64,000 bases of DNA from Nocardia neocaledoniensis (GCF_029868625.1 NZ_JARWOJ010000136.1:1-64000), one strand, 5' to 3'; shown: positions 7,728 through 16,844, counted from the first letter of the stretch. The notes: generated from the letters alone by a model not told the origin. Program-made: numbers and translations.

Positions 7728-9443
7728 GTGATCACCGAGAAGGCAGACCCCACCCTGGACGCCGTGGACGCCGCGTTGTCCGATCTCGTCGACGGCGAGC
7801 GGAAGTGGGCGGCGACCTCGCTGCGCGAGCGCCGCTGGCTGCTCGACCGGGTCCGTGAACTCACCGGGCGGCACGCTCAGGACTGGGTCGAGGCCGCCAC
7901 CCGCATCAAAGGTCTGCCTGCCTCCTCACCGTTGGTGGGGGAGGAATGGATCTCGGGGCCCTATGTCATGGCCGCCGCGCTCGGTGTGCTGGCCGACACC
8001 CTGGAAACCCTCGCGCGTGGCGAGAGCCCGCTCGACAAGGCGAGTTTCGGCGTCGCGGGCGACCGGGTGACCGTCGACGTGCTGCCGGCGAACGCGTTCG
8101 ACGCGCTGCTGCTCAACGGTTTCAGCGCGCAGGTGTGGCTGCGCCGCGGGGTCAGCAGTGCGGCCGCCAAGGCCGAAGCCGGTCTCGCCCAGCGGGATCC
8201 GGCCCGCACCAACGGGATCGGCGCCGTGCTCGGCGCGGGCAACATCACCTCCATCGCGCCGCTGGACGTGCTCTACGAGCTGATCGCGCACAATCGGGTC
8301 GTCGCGCTGAAGCTCAACCCGATCACCGATCCGCTGCTGCCGGTGTTCGCCGAGATCCTGGCCCCGCTGATCGAGCTCGGCGCGGTGCGGCTGCTGACCG
8401 GCGGCGCCGAGGTCGGTGCCGCCCTGGTCGGCGACGACCGCGTCGACCACGTGCACATGACCGGCAGCGCGCGCACCCACGACGCGATCGTCTGGGGCAC
8501 GGGCGCCGAGGCGGCGGAACGCAAGCGCGCCGGTACGCCGAAGCTGACCAAGCCCGTCACCAGTGAACTCGGCGGCGTGTCACCGACGATCGTGCTCCCC
8601 GGCGACTGGAGTGACGCCGACATCGCCTTCCAGGCCGAGCACGTCGCGACCCAGCGCCTGCACAACGGCGGATACAACTGCGTCGCCGCCCAGGCGCTGA
8701 TCGTCTCCGCGGACTGGCCGCAGAAGGATCAGTTCCTCGCCGCGGTGCGCGCGGCGTTGGCGCAGGCGCCTGCCCGCCCGGCCTACTACCCCGGCAGCGA
8801 CGAGCGTGTCGCGGGGGCGCGGCGGATCTACCCCGATGCCGAGCGGCTCGGCCCGAACGGCGAACGTCTGCTCGTCACGGGGATCGCGTGCTCCTCGGAC
8901 GAGCCGCTCCTGACCGAGGAGTACTTCGCGCCGGTGTTCGGCATCGTCGAGATCCCGGGTACGGGAGCGGAATTCGCGCGGTCGGCGGCCCGCACCGCCA
9001 ACGACGCCTTCGCGGGCACGCTCGGCGTGAACGTGATCGCCGCGCCGCGGACCATCGACGAGCTCGGTGCGGCTTTCGACGTGCTGATCGAGGACCTGCG
9101 TTACGGCACGGTGGCGATCAACGCCTGGACCGGTGTCGGCTACCTGACCCCGACCGCGGCCTGGGGCGCGTTCCCCGGCCACACCATCGACGACGTGGGG
9201 AGCGGAATCGGGGTGGTGCACAACGCCTGGCTGATCGACGGGGTGGAGCGCACCGTCGTGCGTGGCCCGTTCCGGCCCGCCCCGCGGTCGCTGCTGCGCG
9301 GCGAGTTCGCCCTCTCGCCGAAGCCGCCGTGGTTCGTCGGCAACAAGACCGCCGCGAGCACCGGCAGGCTGCTCGCGGGATTCGCCGCCGACCCCGGCTG
9401 GCTGCGCCTGCCCGCGATCTTCGCCTCGGCTCTGCGCGGCTGA
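7728..9443 (+). CDS. Aldehyde dehydrogenase family protein
   Basis: 571 aa, NAD(P)-dependent oxidation of an aldehyde to the acid. Catalytic elements are visible: the general-base Glu in SELGG (E280) and the nucleophile Cys in GGYNCVAAQ (C318). The nucleotide-binding region is GAGNITSIAPLDVLYEL. It is longer than standard ALDHs (~490 aa), and the N-terminal ~90 residues and a C-terminal RGPFRPAPRSLLRGEF tail are extra. The GTG at 7728 is preceded by GGAGG at good spacing; the long open frame upstream is non-coding. With the GMC oxidoreductase 25 bp downstream it probably forms an alcohol-to-aldehyde-to-acid pathway, regulated by the divergent PucR protein. The substrate is unknown. Confidence 0.9.
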   Translation: MITEKADPTLDAVDAALSDLVDGERKWAATSLRERRWLLDRVRELTGRHAQDWVEAATRIKGLPASSPLVGEEWISGPYVMAAALGVLADTLETLARGESPLDKASFGVAGDRVTVDVLPANAFDALLLNGFSAQVWLRRGVSSAAAKAEAGLAQRDPARTNGIGAVLGAGNITSIAPLDVLYELIAHNRVVALKLNPITDPLLPVFAEILAPLIELGAVRLLTGGAEVGAALVGDDRVDHVHMTGSARTHDAIVWGTGAEAAERKRAGTPKLTKPVTSELGGVSPTIVLPGDWSDADIAFQAEHVATQRLHNGGYNCVAAQALIVSADWPQKDQFLAAVRAALAQAPARPAYYPGSDERVAGARRIYPDAERLGPNGERLLVTGIACSSDEPLLTEEYFAPVFGIVEIPGTGAEFARSAARTANDAFAGTLGVNVIAAPRTIDELGAAFDVLIEDLRYGTVAINAWTGVGYLTPTAAWGAFPGHTIDDVGSGIGVVHNAWLIDGVERTVVRGPFRPAPRSLLRGEFALSPKPPWFVGNKTAASTGRLLAGFAADPGWLRLPAIFASALRG

Positions 9444-9468
9444 GCCCCAACCTTCCCGGGAGAACCAG

Positions 9469-11043
9469 ATGAACACCAGCACTGCCGATTACGTCGTCGT
9501 CGGTACCGGCTCGGCGGGCGCGGTGCTCGCCGCGCGCCTGAGCGAGCGGTCGGGCACCAGCGTCATCGCGCTCGAAGCCGGACCCGAGGACAAGAACCAG
9601 GCCGTCCACATTCCGGCGGCCTTCTCCAAGCTGTTCCAGACCGACCTCGACTGGAACTACCTGACCACCCCGCAATCCGAGCTCGGTGATCGCCGCGTCT
9701 TCTGGCCGCGCGGCAAGATGCTGGGCGGATCGTCGTCGATGAACGCCATGATGTGGGTGCGCGGCTATGCCGCCGACTACGACGAATGGGCCCGGCTCGC
9801 GGGGCCGGACTGGTCGTTCGCGAACGTGGTCGAGTACTTCCGGCGCATCGAATCCGTCGAGGACGCCGCCGAACCCGACGAGGGCCGCTCCGGACCGCTG
9901 CGGATCTCGCACCAGCGCAGCGCCAGGGCATGGACCGAGGACTTCCTGGCCGCCGCCGAACACGCCGGCTTCAAGCGCGAACGCGCGAATCTGCCCCAGC
10001 CGGAGGGCTTCACGCAGACCATGGTGTGTCAGCGACGCGGCGCGCGCTGGAGCACCGCCGACGCCTACCTGAAGCCCGCGCGCAAACGCTCGAACCTGAC
10101 CGTGCTCACCGGCGCGCAGGCGACCCGGATCCTGTTCGAGGGCACGCGCGCCGTCGGTGTCGAATACCGCAGGGGCGGCAGCACGCACACGGTGCGCGCG
10201 CACCGGGAAGTGGTGCTGTGCGGTGGTGCGATCAACACCCCGCAGCTGTTGCAGCTCTCGGGCGTCGGCGATCAGGAACAGTCACGCCGCCACGGCATCC
10301 CGGTCGTGCGCCACCTGCCCGAGGTCGGCCGCAACCTCACCGATCACCTGATCTCGCTGCTCGGCTTCGCGGTCGACTCCGACACGCTGTTCGCCGCGGA
10401 GAAGCCGCTGGAGCTGCTCGACTATCTGGCCCGGCGCCGCGGCATGCTCACCTCCAACGTCGGTGAGGCGTACGGCTTCGTGCGCAGCAGGCCCGAACTC
10501 GAACTGCCGGATCTGGAGATCATCTTCGGGCCCGCCCCGTTCTACGACGAGGGGATCGGCGTGGCGCCCGGGCACGGCATCGCCCTCGGCCCGATCCTGC
10601 TCCAGCCCCGTAGCCGCGGCACTGTGACGCTCGCCTCCGGCGATCCGCTGGCCAAGGCGGTCGTCGACCCCCGGTATCTGTCGGATCCCGACGGCGCCGA
10701 CCGCGCCGCCATGCTCGCGGGACTGCGCATCGCCCACCGCATCGTGACCGCCGAACCGCTCGGCTCCCGGATCGGCCGTTTCCTGCAACCGAAGCGCGCC
10801 AAGGAGACCGTCGAGGACACCCTCGCCGACGCCCTCACCTGGCACTCCCACACCCTCTACCACCCGACCAGCACCTGCCGGATGGGTACCGACCCCGACA
10901 GCGTCGTCACCCCGGAACTGAAGGTCCGTGGCCTCGACGGCCTGCGCGTCGCCGACGCCTCGGTGATGCCGACCATCATCCGCGGCCACACCCACGCGCC
11001 CGCGGTGGTCATCGGGGAGCGGGCGGCCGACCTGCTCCGCTGA
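9469..11043 (+). CDS. GMC family FAD-dependent oxidoreductase (choline-dehydrogenase-like)
   Basis: 524 aa. The FAD-binding motif VVGTGSAGAVLAARLSE opens the protein; the GMC signature follows in WPRGKMLGGSSSMNAMMWVRG (residues ~81-101), and the catalytic His region LYHPTSTCRMG and C-terminal RGHTHAPAVVIGERAADL are present. Members oxidise primary alcohols to aldehydes. The ATG at 9469 has GGGAGA upstream. It lies 25 bp after the aldehyde dehydrogenase gene, so the product aldehyde would be handled by the partner enzyme. Closest functional types are choline, PEG and medium-chain alcohol dehydrogenases; the sequence alone does not fix the substrate. Confidence 0.92.
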   Translation: MNTSTADYVVVGTGSAGAVLAARLSERSGTSVIALEAGPEDKNQAVHIPAAFSKLFQTDLDWNYLTTPQSELGDRRVFWPRGKMLGGSSSMNAMMWVRGYAADYDEWARLAGPDWSFANVVEYFRRIESVEDAAEPDEGRSGPLRISHQRSARAWTEDFLAAAEHAGFKRERANLPQPEGFTQTMVCQRRGARWSTADAYLKPARKRSNLTVLTGAQATRILFEGTRAVGVEYRRGGSTHTVRAHREVVLCGGAINTPQLLQLSGVGDQEQSRRHGIPVVRHLPEVGRNLTDHLISLLGFAVDSDTLFAAEKPLELLDYLARRRGMLTSNVGEAYGFVRSRPELELPDLEIIFGPAPFYDEGIGVAPGHGIALGPILLQPRSRGTVTLASGDPLAKAVVDPRYLSDPDGADRAAMLAGLRIAHRIVTAEPLGSRIGRFLQPKRAKETVEDTLADALTWHSHTLYHPTSTCRMGTDPDSVVTPELKVRGLDGLRVADASVMPTIIRGHTHAPAVVIGERAADLLR

Positions 11044-11168
11044 CGTCACGGGACGCGCACGGCGCCACGCCCCCGGAATCGCCGCTCGAGTAAACGGCCC
11101 GGGAATGGGCATTCAGGGGAGCGTGGGCCGTCGGCCCTGACGTGTAGGCGGGAAGAGGAATCTCGAGG

Positions 11169-11666
11169 GTGATGATGAGGCGCGCGATAGCGATTGTGGC
11201 AGTGGCTGTTCCGGCGACGTTCGTCGTCCCCGGCACCGGTTCCGCGCAGCTGCCCATGTGTTCGGCCGACATGCTGAGTGTGACCACCCGGCAGGACGCG
11301 GCCCCCACCGGACAGAACAAGCTGCGCGTGGTGCTCACCAACACCTCCCAGCGCAGCTGCGTGGTCCAGGGCTATCCGGGCATCGACCTGACCGGCCCCG
11401 ATCACCCGACCTTCGGGCCGACCTTCTCGGTGCCCCGCCAGGAGACCGGCACCGCCCCCATCACCGTGGCCCCCGGCGCGGCGGTGAGCAGCGAACTCAC
11501 CTATCTGCCGGACGGACCCGACGGCTGGGCGCCCACCACGATCGTCGTCACCCCGCCCGACACCGACACCTCGCTGGAGGTGCCGTGGCCCCAGGCGGGC
11601 AGCGTCGCCAGGCAGGACGCCGCCACCCACCCCGGCACCTTCATCAGTCCACTCCAGCTGGTCTGA
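11169..11666 (+). CDS. Secreted DUF4232 protein
   Basis: 165 aa with a signal peptide (MMMRR, hydrophobic core AIAIVAVAVPATFVV, cleavage near GSA). The mature part has the DUF4232 pattern: an early Cys in LPMCSADMLSV, the LVLTNTS-type motif LRVVLTNTSQRSC with VVQGYPGIDL, and a C-terminal GTFISPLQLV. The two Cys residues probably form a disulfide. DUF4232 proteins are common secreted or lipoprotein factors of actinomycetes with no known function. The GTG at 11169 is eight bases after GAGGAA; ATGs at 11172 and 11175 are alternatives. It is convergent with the FAD oxidoreductase gene, 12 bp apart. Confidence 0.85.
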   Translation: MMMRRAIAIVAVAVPATFVVPGTGSAQLPMCSADMLSVTTRQDAAPTGQNKLRVVLTNTSQRSCVVQGYPGIDLTGPDHPTFGPTFSVPRQETGTAPITVAPGAAVSSELTYLPDGPDGWAPTTIVVTPPDTDTSLEVPWPQAGSVARQDAATHPGTFISPLQLV

Positions 11667-11678
11667 GGCGAGCGGCGC

Positions 11679-13460
11679 TCAGCCGTCGAGGAGATGGGGG
11701 AGGCCGGCGCGGAAGCGGTCGGCGTCGACGGCCTTGGCGGCCGCGAAGGCGGGGAGCGAGACCAGGGGGAAGATCTGGGCGCGCGGGGACGGGTCGTCGG
11801 CGGCGTCGAGGATGGCGTTGGCGGCGGCGCGGCCGGATTCGTTGGCGCCCTCCATCGTGGCCAGGTCGATGTGGCTGCGGACGTGGTCGCCGCCGAAGAA
11901 CAGGTTCGGGATCGCGCAGTGCGCGTCGGGCCGGTGGTCGTAGGAGCCGACCGTGTTCACCAGCAGCGGCGTCGCGTTGTGGATGCCGTCGCCGGACCAG
12001 GTGATCCCGGGGTCCAGGTGCCACGAGTGGATGTCTTCGGCGCGCAACCACCCGGTGCCGGTGTTGAGCCAGGCTTCGAGCTGCGCCCAGGTCTCGATGG
12101 CGATCTCCGCCGCGCTGCACTCCTTGGCGGTGCGGCCGAAGCGGATTCCCGGTGTGTCCCAATCGGAGATGTCGACCGAGAGGCACTCGAGCACTGAGCC
12201 GTCACCGTAGGTGGCGGGAAAATCGCCGACCCACATCGGTGCCTGCCGCAGGGCCGTGAGTGCCCATGGCGACCCGAGCGCGGCGATGTGCCCCTCCGGG
12301 ATCTCGGTGGGGCGGCGCAGGTAGTACTGGATGCCGACCATCCAGTCGGTGACCAGCTCGCGCATCCCCGCCAGGCGCGGATCGGCGTCCAGGAGGGGAC
12401 CGTCGAGCAGCCGCACCGCGCGCTCCACCGGCATGGCGCACACGTAGTGGTCGGCGGTCACCGTGGTCGTCCCGCCCCCGCCGGACACCGTCGCCGAGGC
12501 GATCCGGCCATCCGACAGCCGCAGCGCGGTCGCGCCCTGCCCGAGCACGAAACGCACACCGAGCGAGCGCAGGTACTCCACCCACGGATCGATCCAGGCG
12601 GCGTTGGTCGGCCGGTTCAGGATCCGGTCGACGCCGCCGGAGAACTGCGGGATCGTGCCGGAGGCGGCCAGCACCAGTGCCTCGCCGATCGTGCCGATGG
12701 TGCGGGCCGAGCTGGTCTGCGGTTTCGCGGCGACGGTGATCCTGGTGAGCGCGTTCACCAGGTACTTCCGGTACGCGGCCGACTTGCCCTCGGCCCGCAT
12801 GATCTGCTCCCAGGTGACGTATTCCCACTGGCCGAAGCGCCGCTCGGGGCTCGAGGTGAACCACACCAGCATCTGCTTGGCGAAGAACGCGAGCTCGTGC
12901 GGGGGCAGGCCGGGCACGAACCCGAGGGCGCCGATGATGCTGTTCTGCAACAGTTCCGGCGTCAGCTGGCCGAGCCCGCCGAGCTCGACGGGCGCGAAGA
13001 TCGGCGGGAGCCCCTCGAACCCGGCGACCGTGCCCTCGACCCGGACCAGGTTGTCGAGCACGCCGTTCGGGTTGCCGGGGAACGGGATCCGGCTCATCGT
13101 GTCGGGCACGTGCTGATAGCAACCGGGGAAGAACCGGAATCCGTGCTCGCCCGGCAGTTCCGCGCGCCCGGGTGAGGCCGTGCCGGGCACCCCCATGCTG
13201 CGGGCCTTGCCGCCGAGGAACGCCGGCTCGTAGACGGTGACGTCGTATCCCCGCTCGACCAGCTCGTGGGCGGCGCTCAGACCCGCCATACCGCCACCGA
13301 AGACGGCCACGGTCTTGCCGCCGGTGCGCAGGGCGGGCGAGCGCGGTGCCGCGGCGGCGCCAGGAGGAGCGACGGCGAGCGCGGCGCCGGTAACGAGTCC
13401 GGCGCGTAGCGCGGTGCGCCGGGTGATCGGGGCGGACAACGGTGTCGGCTGATCAGGCAT
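11679..13460 (-). CDS. Tat-exported FAD-dependent oxidoreductase (hydroxysqualene-dehydroxylase/amine-oxidase-like)
   Basis: 593 aa. A twin-arginine signal TRRTALRAGLVTGAALAVA with an Ala-rich cleavage region precedes the FAD-binding motif VAVFGGGMAGLSAAHELVERG, typical of the phytoene-desaturase/HpnE/monoamine-oxidase superfamily. Further blocks are LPGEHGFRFFPGCYQHVPDTM and the C-terminal FAD contact FFGGDHVRSHIDLATMEGA. Actinobacterial homologues are often named hydroxysqualene dehydroxylase, but no hopanoid genes are present here, so the substrate is open. The ATG at 13460 follows AGGAG. It overlaps the end of the upstream FAD monooxygenase by 8 bp, so the two are an operon controlled from the TetR-type operator at 14896-14912. 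Confidence 0.85.
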   Translation of the reverse strand: MPDQPTPLSAPITRRTALRAGLVTGAALAVAPPGAAAAPRSPALRTGGKTVAVFGGGMAGLSAAHELVERGYDVTVYEPAFLGGKARSMGVPGTASPGRAELPGEHGFRFFPGCYQHVPDTMSRIPFPGNPNGVLDNLVRVEGTVAGFEGLPPIFAPVELGGLGQLTPELLQNSIIGALGFVPGLPPHELAFFAKQMLVWFTSSPERRFGQWEYVTWEQIMRAEGKSAAYRKYLVNALTRITVAAKPQTSSARTIGTIGEALVLAASGTIPQFSGGVDRILNRPTNAAWIDPWVEYLRSLGVRFVLGQGATALRLSDGRIASATVSGGGGTTTVTADHYVCAMPVERAVRLLDGPLLDADPRLAGMRELVTDWMVGIQYYLRRPTEIPEGHIAALGSPWALTALRQAPMWVGDFPATYGDGSVLECLSVDISDWDTPGIRFGRTAKECSAAEIAIETWAQLEAWLNTGTGWLRAEDIHSWHLDPGITWSGDGIHNATPLLVNTVGSYDHRPDAHCAIPNLFFGGDHVRSHIDLATMEGANESGRAAANAILDAADDPSPRAQIFPLVSLPAFAAAKAVDADRFRAGLPHLLDG

Positions 13461-14871
13461 GGTGTTCTCCTGGACCTGCGGTGGTGAGCGGGGCGCGCGG
13501 CCTCGGTGCCGCGACGTGAGAGCTCGTGCCACGCAGGGTCGTTCGCGTGGTGCGCCAGTCGCCGGCCGCGTCGCGGAGTTCGCGCGCCAGGTCGGCGAGG
13601 ACGGCGGGGAGGTCGTCGCGCTGATGGCGCAGCGCGCCGACCGCCAGGCGCAGCGCCCTGGCCGGGGTGTACAGCTCGGCGGGCCTGCGGGTACGGGCGA
13701 AGATGCCCGTGGTGATGCGCGCGAGGTCCGGATCGTCCACGGCCGCGCGATAAAGCTCGATCTCCAAGGGGCGCATGGCTTCACCGCGCGCCAGCCGATT
13801 GGTCCAGTGGAAGATCTCGCGGCATTCGACGACGCGGCGGCGCTCCCACTCCGCCAGCGCCGTGTCGAGGGCCTCGGGGTCGTCCAGGACGTCCGCGACG
13901 GTCTCGCCGAGGGTGCGGCCGTAGTGCAGCGCGTCGCGGATGCCCTGGGCGGTGACGGGATCCTTGAAGTGCCCGGAGTCGCCGGGCAGGGCCCAGCCGG
14001 GACCGGTGGAGCGGCGGAAGTAGGAGGCGATCCCGGTGGCGGACCGGACCCGGCCCACCCGCTCGCAGCCGCGCAGCCGCTCGGTCAGCGCGGGAATCCG
14101 GTCCAGCGCGGCGGTGTAGCGGCGCTCCGCCGCGCCGGGACCGCGACCGCCCCCGGGCTCCACCGGTGGCTGGACCAGGCTGAGTACCAGCCCGTCGTCG
14201 CAGGGGAAGGCCGTGCCGAGATCGGCGCCCGCGCGCCACTGCGCCGCGACGTGGCGTGGGGCGTCCGGTGAATCACGCCAGTACGCGAAGTAACAGTCGC
14301 GCCCGCTGGGCACGGTCAGGAACGGCTCTTCGACGCCCACCGCCCGCGCGACGGTGCTGCGCCGCCCGTCCGCGCCGACCACCAGGTTCGCCCGGATCTC
14401 CCGGAGCCTTCCCGCGCTGTCGACGTAACACACACCGGCACACCGAGTTCCGTCCCACACCACCGAGGTGACCCGGCAGCGTGGCCGCACCTGCGCGCCC
14501 GTGGCGACCGCTGTGCGCACCAGTGCGTCGTCGAGTCCGGTGCGGCGCACGCACATCGTGTAGTCGATGCCGTCGACCGCGGGGAAGGCGGCGCTGACCC
14601 CGTATCCCGCGCCGTGCGCGTAGGCCTCCGTCAGCCGGGGCGCGCCGAGTGCTTCGACGGCCGCAAGAGCACCGAGCCGGCTCAGCTCGGCCAGCCCGGC
14701 GGGCCAGAGCAGGTGGGTCGACAGCGTGTCCGAGGGCAGTGCGGCCGCGTCGAGGACGACGACCTCGCGTCCGGCCGCCGCCAGCGTCGTCGCGGTCGCC
14801 GAGCCGGCGCAGCGCGCGCCGACCACGACGACGTCGGCCCATTCGAGCGCGGTGCCAGGGGAATCGACCAT
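13453..14871 (-). CDS. FAD-dependent monooxygenase / geranylgeranyl-reductase-like oxidoreductase
   Basis: 472 aa. The FAD motif ADVVVVGARCAGSATATTLAAAGREVVVLD starts at about residue 13 (first part of the class A flavoprotein fold), the GADGRRSTVAR motif is present, and the second FAD contact GDSGHFKDPVTAQGI matches the GD(A/S)xHxxxPxxxQG pattern. These enzymes hydroxylate aromatic substrates or reduce isoprenoid double bonds. The ATG at 14871, with GAGG upstream, is preferred over a TTG at 14889. The coupled downstream gene encodes a Tat-exported FAD enzyme. The promoter carries a perfect palindrome, so repression by the divergent TetR protein is likely. Confidence 0.87.
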   Translation of the reverse strand: MVDSPGTALEWADVVVVGARCAGSATATTLAAAGREVVVLDAAALPSDTLSTHLLWPAGLAELSRLGALAAVEALGAPRLTEAYAHGAGYGVSAAFPAVDGIDYTMCVRRTGLDDALVRTAVATGAQVRPRCRVTSVVWDGTRCAGVCYVDSAGRLREIRANLVVGADGRRSTVARAVGVEEPFLTVPSGRDCYFAYWRDSPDAPRHVAAQWRAGADLGTAFPCDDGLVLSLVQPPVEPGGGRGPGAAERRYTAALDRIPALTERLRGCERVGRVRSATGIASYFRRSTGPGWALPGDSGHFKDPVTAQGIRDALHYGRTLGETVADVLDDPEALDTALAEWERRRVVECREIFHWTNRLARGEAMRPLEIELYRAAVDDPDLARITTGIFARTRRPAELYTPARALRLAVGALRHQRDDLPAVLADLARELRDAAGDWRTTRTTLRGTSSHVAAPRPRAPLTTAGPGEHHA

Positions 14872-14895
14872 GGGAACCGCCTCGGTCAAACAGTC

Positions 14896-14912
14896 TCGGA
14901 CAGTGTGTCCGA
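14896..14912. promoter_or_regulatory. TetR operator TCGGACA-N3-TGTCCGA
   Basis: Perfect 7-base inverted repeat with a three-base centre, 25 bases upstream of the FAD monooxygenase ATG and between it and a divergent TetR gene. Size and symmetry fit a TetR dimer site. Occupancy would block the promoter of the FAD operon. Confidence 0.65.
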
Positions 14913-15071
14913 TTGATGATGGGGTGCGGGCGCGGCGGTGTCAACAGCCCACTCGCGCACCAAGATCGGGAGGTCGCGTGCCCGCCGACGCTTCGCCGCC
15001 CGGCCTGCGGGCACAATGGGTCGCATGGTCTACGTCATCGCATCGGCCGCGCCGCCGGTGCCGGGTCGCCG

Positions 15072-15722
15072 ATGCCGTCGCTGACTCGCGTCCCGCGATC
15101 GGCGCGCAAACCCCCCGAGGATCGGCGCGCCGAGTTCGAGCGCCGGGTGCTGGCGGCCGTCGAAGACCTGCTCGCCGACGGCACACCGTTCACCGAGATC
15201 GCCGTGCAGAAGATCGCCGCGGCCTCCGGCTCGGCCCGTTCCACGTTCTACCGCTACTTCCCGGACAAGAGCAGGCTGCTGATCCGGATGGCGGAGCTGG
15301 CCACCACCGACCTGTTCGCGGCGGCCGAATCCTGGTGGGGCGCCGAGCACACCGATCGGCAGGCCGGTGTCGTCGCGGCCATGCGCGCGATGATCGGTGG
15401 TTTCCGTGACCATCGCTACCTGCTGCTCGCACTCAGCGAAGTCGCCTCCTACGACCGGGAAGTCGGCGCCTACTGGCGTTCGCGGGTGGCGACGTTCCTC
15501 GAACTGGTGCGTGCCCGGCTCGAGGCCGAACGCGCGGCGGGCCGGGTCGGGCCGCGGCTCGATCCCCAGGCCACCGCGCTGGTGCTCACCTCGATGGTGG
15601 AACGCACGATCTCGGTGGCCTTCGCCGTCGACACCGGCATCGACGACGAGGCATTGGCCGAATCGCTGGGGCGCGCGATCTGGCTCGTCGTCTACGGTGA
15701 CGCGCCCCCGGCCGCGGAGTGA
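15072..15722 (+). CDS. TetR/AcrR family transcriptional regulator
   Basis: 216 aa. The N-terminal TetR HTH is EIAVQKIAAASGSARSTFYRYF followed by PDKSRLLIRMAEL; the remainder is a helical ligand-binding domain. It is divergent from the two-gene FAD oxidoreductase operon and a perfect palindrome lies between them, so it most likely represses that operon and perhaps itself. The ATG at 15072 is chosen because it lies shortly before the HTH; longer in-frame extensions overlap the divergent gene. It is convergent with the MpaB-like gene, only 9 bp apart. Confidence 0.88.
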   Translation: MPSLTRVPRSARKPPEDRRAEFERRVLAAVEDLLADGTPFTEIAVQKIAAASGSARSTFYRYFPDKSRLLIRMAELATTDLFAAAESWWGAEHTDRQAGVVAAMRAMIGGFRDHRYLLLALSEVASYDREVGAYWRSRVATFLELVRARLEAERAAGRVGPRLDPQATALVLTSMVERTISVAFAVDTGIDDEALAESLGRAIWLVVYGDAPPAAE

Positions 15723-15731
15723 CGGTCGCTG

Positions 15732-16667
15732 TCAGCGGCGGGCCACGTGGAGCTCGGGCTCGGGGGCGAACGAGGTCAAGCCGATGTCACGGTATTTGGT
15801 GACCAACCGCTCGTACTTGCGCCGGTTCCGCGCCATCGGTGAGTCGGTGACCGCCGCGGGCAGCCGCTGGTAGGCGACGCGCAGCACCGCGGTGAGCACG
15901 CGGAACTCGATGTCGTGCCTGCGATTCCAGCTGATCGGCATCTTGGCGCGGACCCGCGGGTGCATGATGCCGCAGCCCAGGATCATGGCGAGGTGGCCGA
16001 AGGTGGGCGCGCCGAGCCGCCACAGCGGGCCGACGGCGGCGGGTAGGAAGTCCGGTCGGGGCGAACGCCGGACGGTGCCGGTGGCCGCCTCGAGCGCCGG
16101 GGTGACGCGCAGCTCGGTGATCATGCGCTCGTAGTGCTCGACCAGCTCCGCGTAGTCGGCGATGGGCCGCGAATTGCCGGGCAGGTGCAGGCCGCTCGTC
16201 TTGTGCAGGTAGTGCTCCCAGATCGCCTGGCTCTCCTCGGCCGTCGGGGTGTCGCCGGTGAGCGCGAGGTAGGCGCCGCGCTGGACGAAGAAGGTCGAGT
16301 AGAGGATCCAGTTCCACGACTGCGGGTTGAGCGCCGAGTACCGTTCCCCGTCGGGTCCGACGCCCTTGACGTCGCGGTGCAGCAGCATCAGCCGCTGTGA
16401 CTCGGCGTCACGGTCGGCGTCCTCGCCGTGGTAGATCAGCTGATCGGCCGCCGCGGTGCGGACCGCGCGGCTCCACGGCTCGTTCCGCGTGCGCCCGGTC
16501 GCCTCGAGCGCGGCCGAGACCGGCGGCAGCATCGGCTGGTCGAACAGCGCGACGCCGAACAATCCGAACAGGATCGATCCGCCGACGTTCTCGAAACGTG
16601 CGACCGCGCCGGTGGTGGTCCGGGTGGCGTCGACCGCGAGTTCTTGGTGCGGCACGGGACAGGTCAT
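15732..16667 (-). CDS. Oxygenase MpaB family / DUF2236 protein
   Basis: 311 aa. The DUF2236 pattern is visible in GSILFGLFGVALFDQPMLPPVSAAL, the central DAESQRLMLLHRDVKGVG with SALNPQSWNWILYSTFF, and a C-terminal VLRVAYQRLPAAV. The family includes latex-clearing protein Lcp and fungal MpaB, which are haem b oxygenases; several His residues (in YHGED, LLHRD, EHYLH, EHYERM) could serve as haem ligands. The start ATG has AAGGAG nine bases before it. The gene is divergent from a TetR regulator and three like inverted repeats occupy the spacer, so strong ligand-dependent control is likely. Confidence 0.85.
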   Translation of the reverse strand: MTCPVPHQELAVDATRTTTGAVARFENVGGSILFGLFGVALFDQPMLPPVSAALEATGRTRNEPWSRAVRTAAADQLIYHGEDADRDAESQRLMLLHRDVKGVGPDGERYSALNPQSWNWILYSTFFVQRGAYLALTGDTPTAEESQAIWEHYLHKTSGLHLPGNSRPIADYAELVEHYERMITELRVTPALEAATGTVRRSPRPDFLPAAVGPLWRLGAPTFGHLAMILGCGIMHPRVRAKMPISWNRRHDIEFRVLTAVLRVAYQRLPAAVTDSPMARNRRKYERLVTKYRDIGLTSFAPEPELHVARR

Positions 16668-16700
16668 CGGTGAACTCCTTTGTTCCGCCTACAGCTGTTC

Positions 16701-16718
16701 TGGTGTTACACGACACCA
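16701..16718. promoter_or_regulatory. TetR operator copy 1 (TGGTGT-N6-ACACCA)
   Basis: Perfect 6-base inverted repeat with a six-base spacer, 34 bases upstream of the DUF2236 start. It is one of three sites of the form TGGTGY-N6-RCACCA within 110 bp of divergent spacer. Position suggests repression of the oxygenase gene. Confidence 0.6.
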
Positions 16719-16725
16719 AAACCAG

Positions 16726-16747
16726 TCTGGTGTCAGAGTGCACCAGA
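16726..16747. promoter_or_regulatory. TetR operator copy 2 (TCTGGTGT-N6-GCACCAGA)
   Basis: Inverted repeat with 8-base arms matching at 7 of 8 positions and the same six-base spacer as the flanking copies. It is the longest of the three and lies about 25 bases centre to centre from copy 1. Confidence 0.6.
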
Positions 16748-16791
16748 ATTGGCGGATGGTCAAGAGTGCGCGGCGGCCCTCTCCATTACTC

Positions 16792-16809
16792 TGGTGCAGT
16801 GCAGCACCA
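16792..16809. promoter_or_regulatory. TetR operator copy 3 (TGGTGC-N6-GCACCA)
   Basis: Perfect 6-base inverted repeat with a six-base spacer, 36 bases upstream of the TetR ATG. Located to give autoregulation of the regulator gene. Confidence 0.6.
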
Positions 16810-16844
16810 CAAACTTCGGTGGGCAGCGGATCGGGAGGTGGCGC

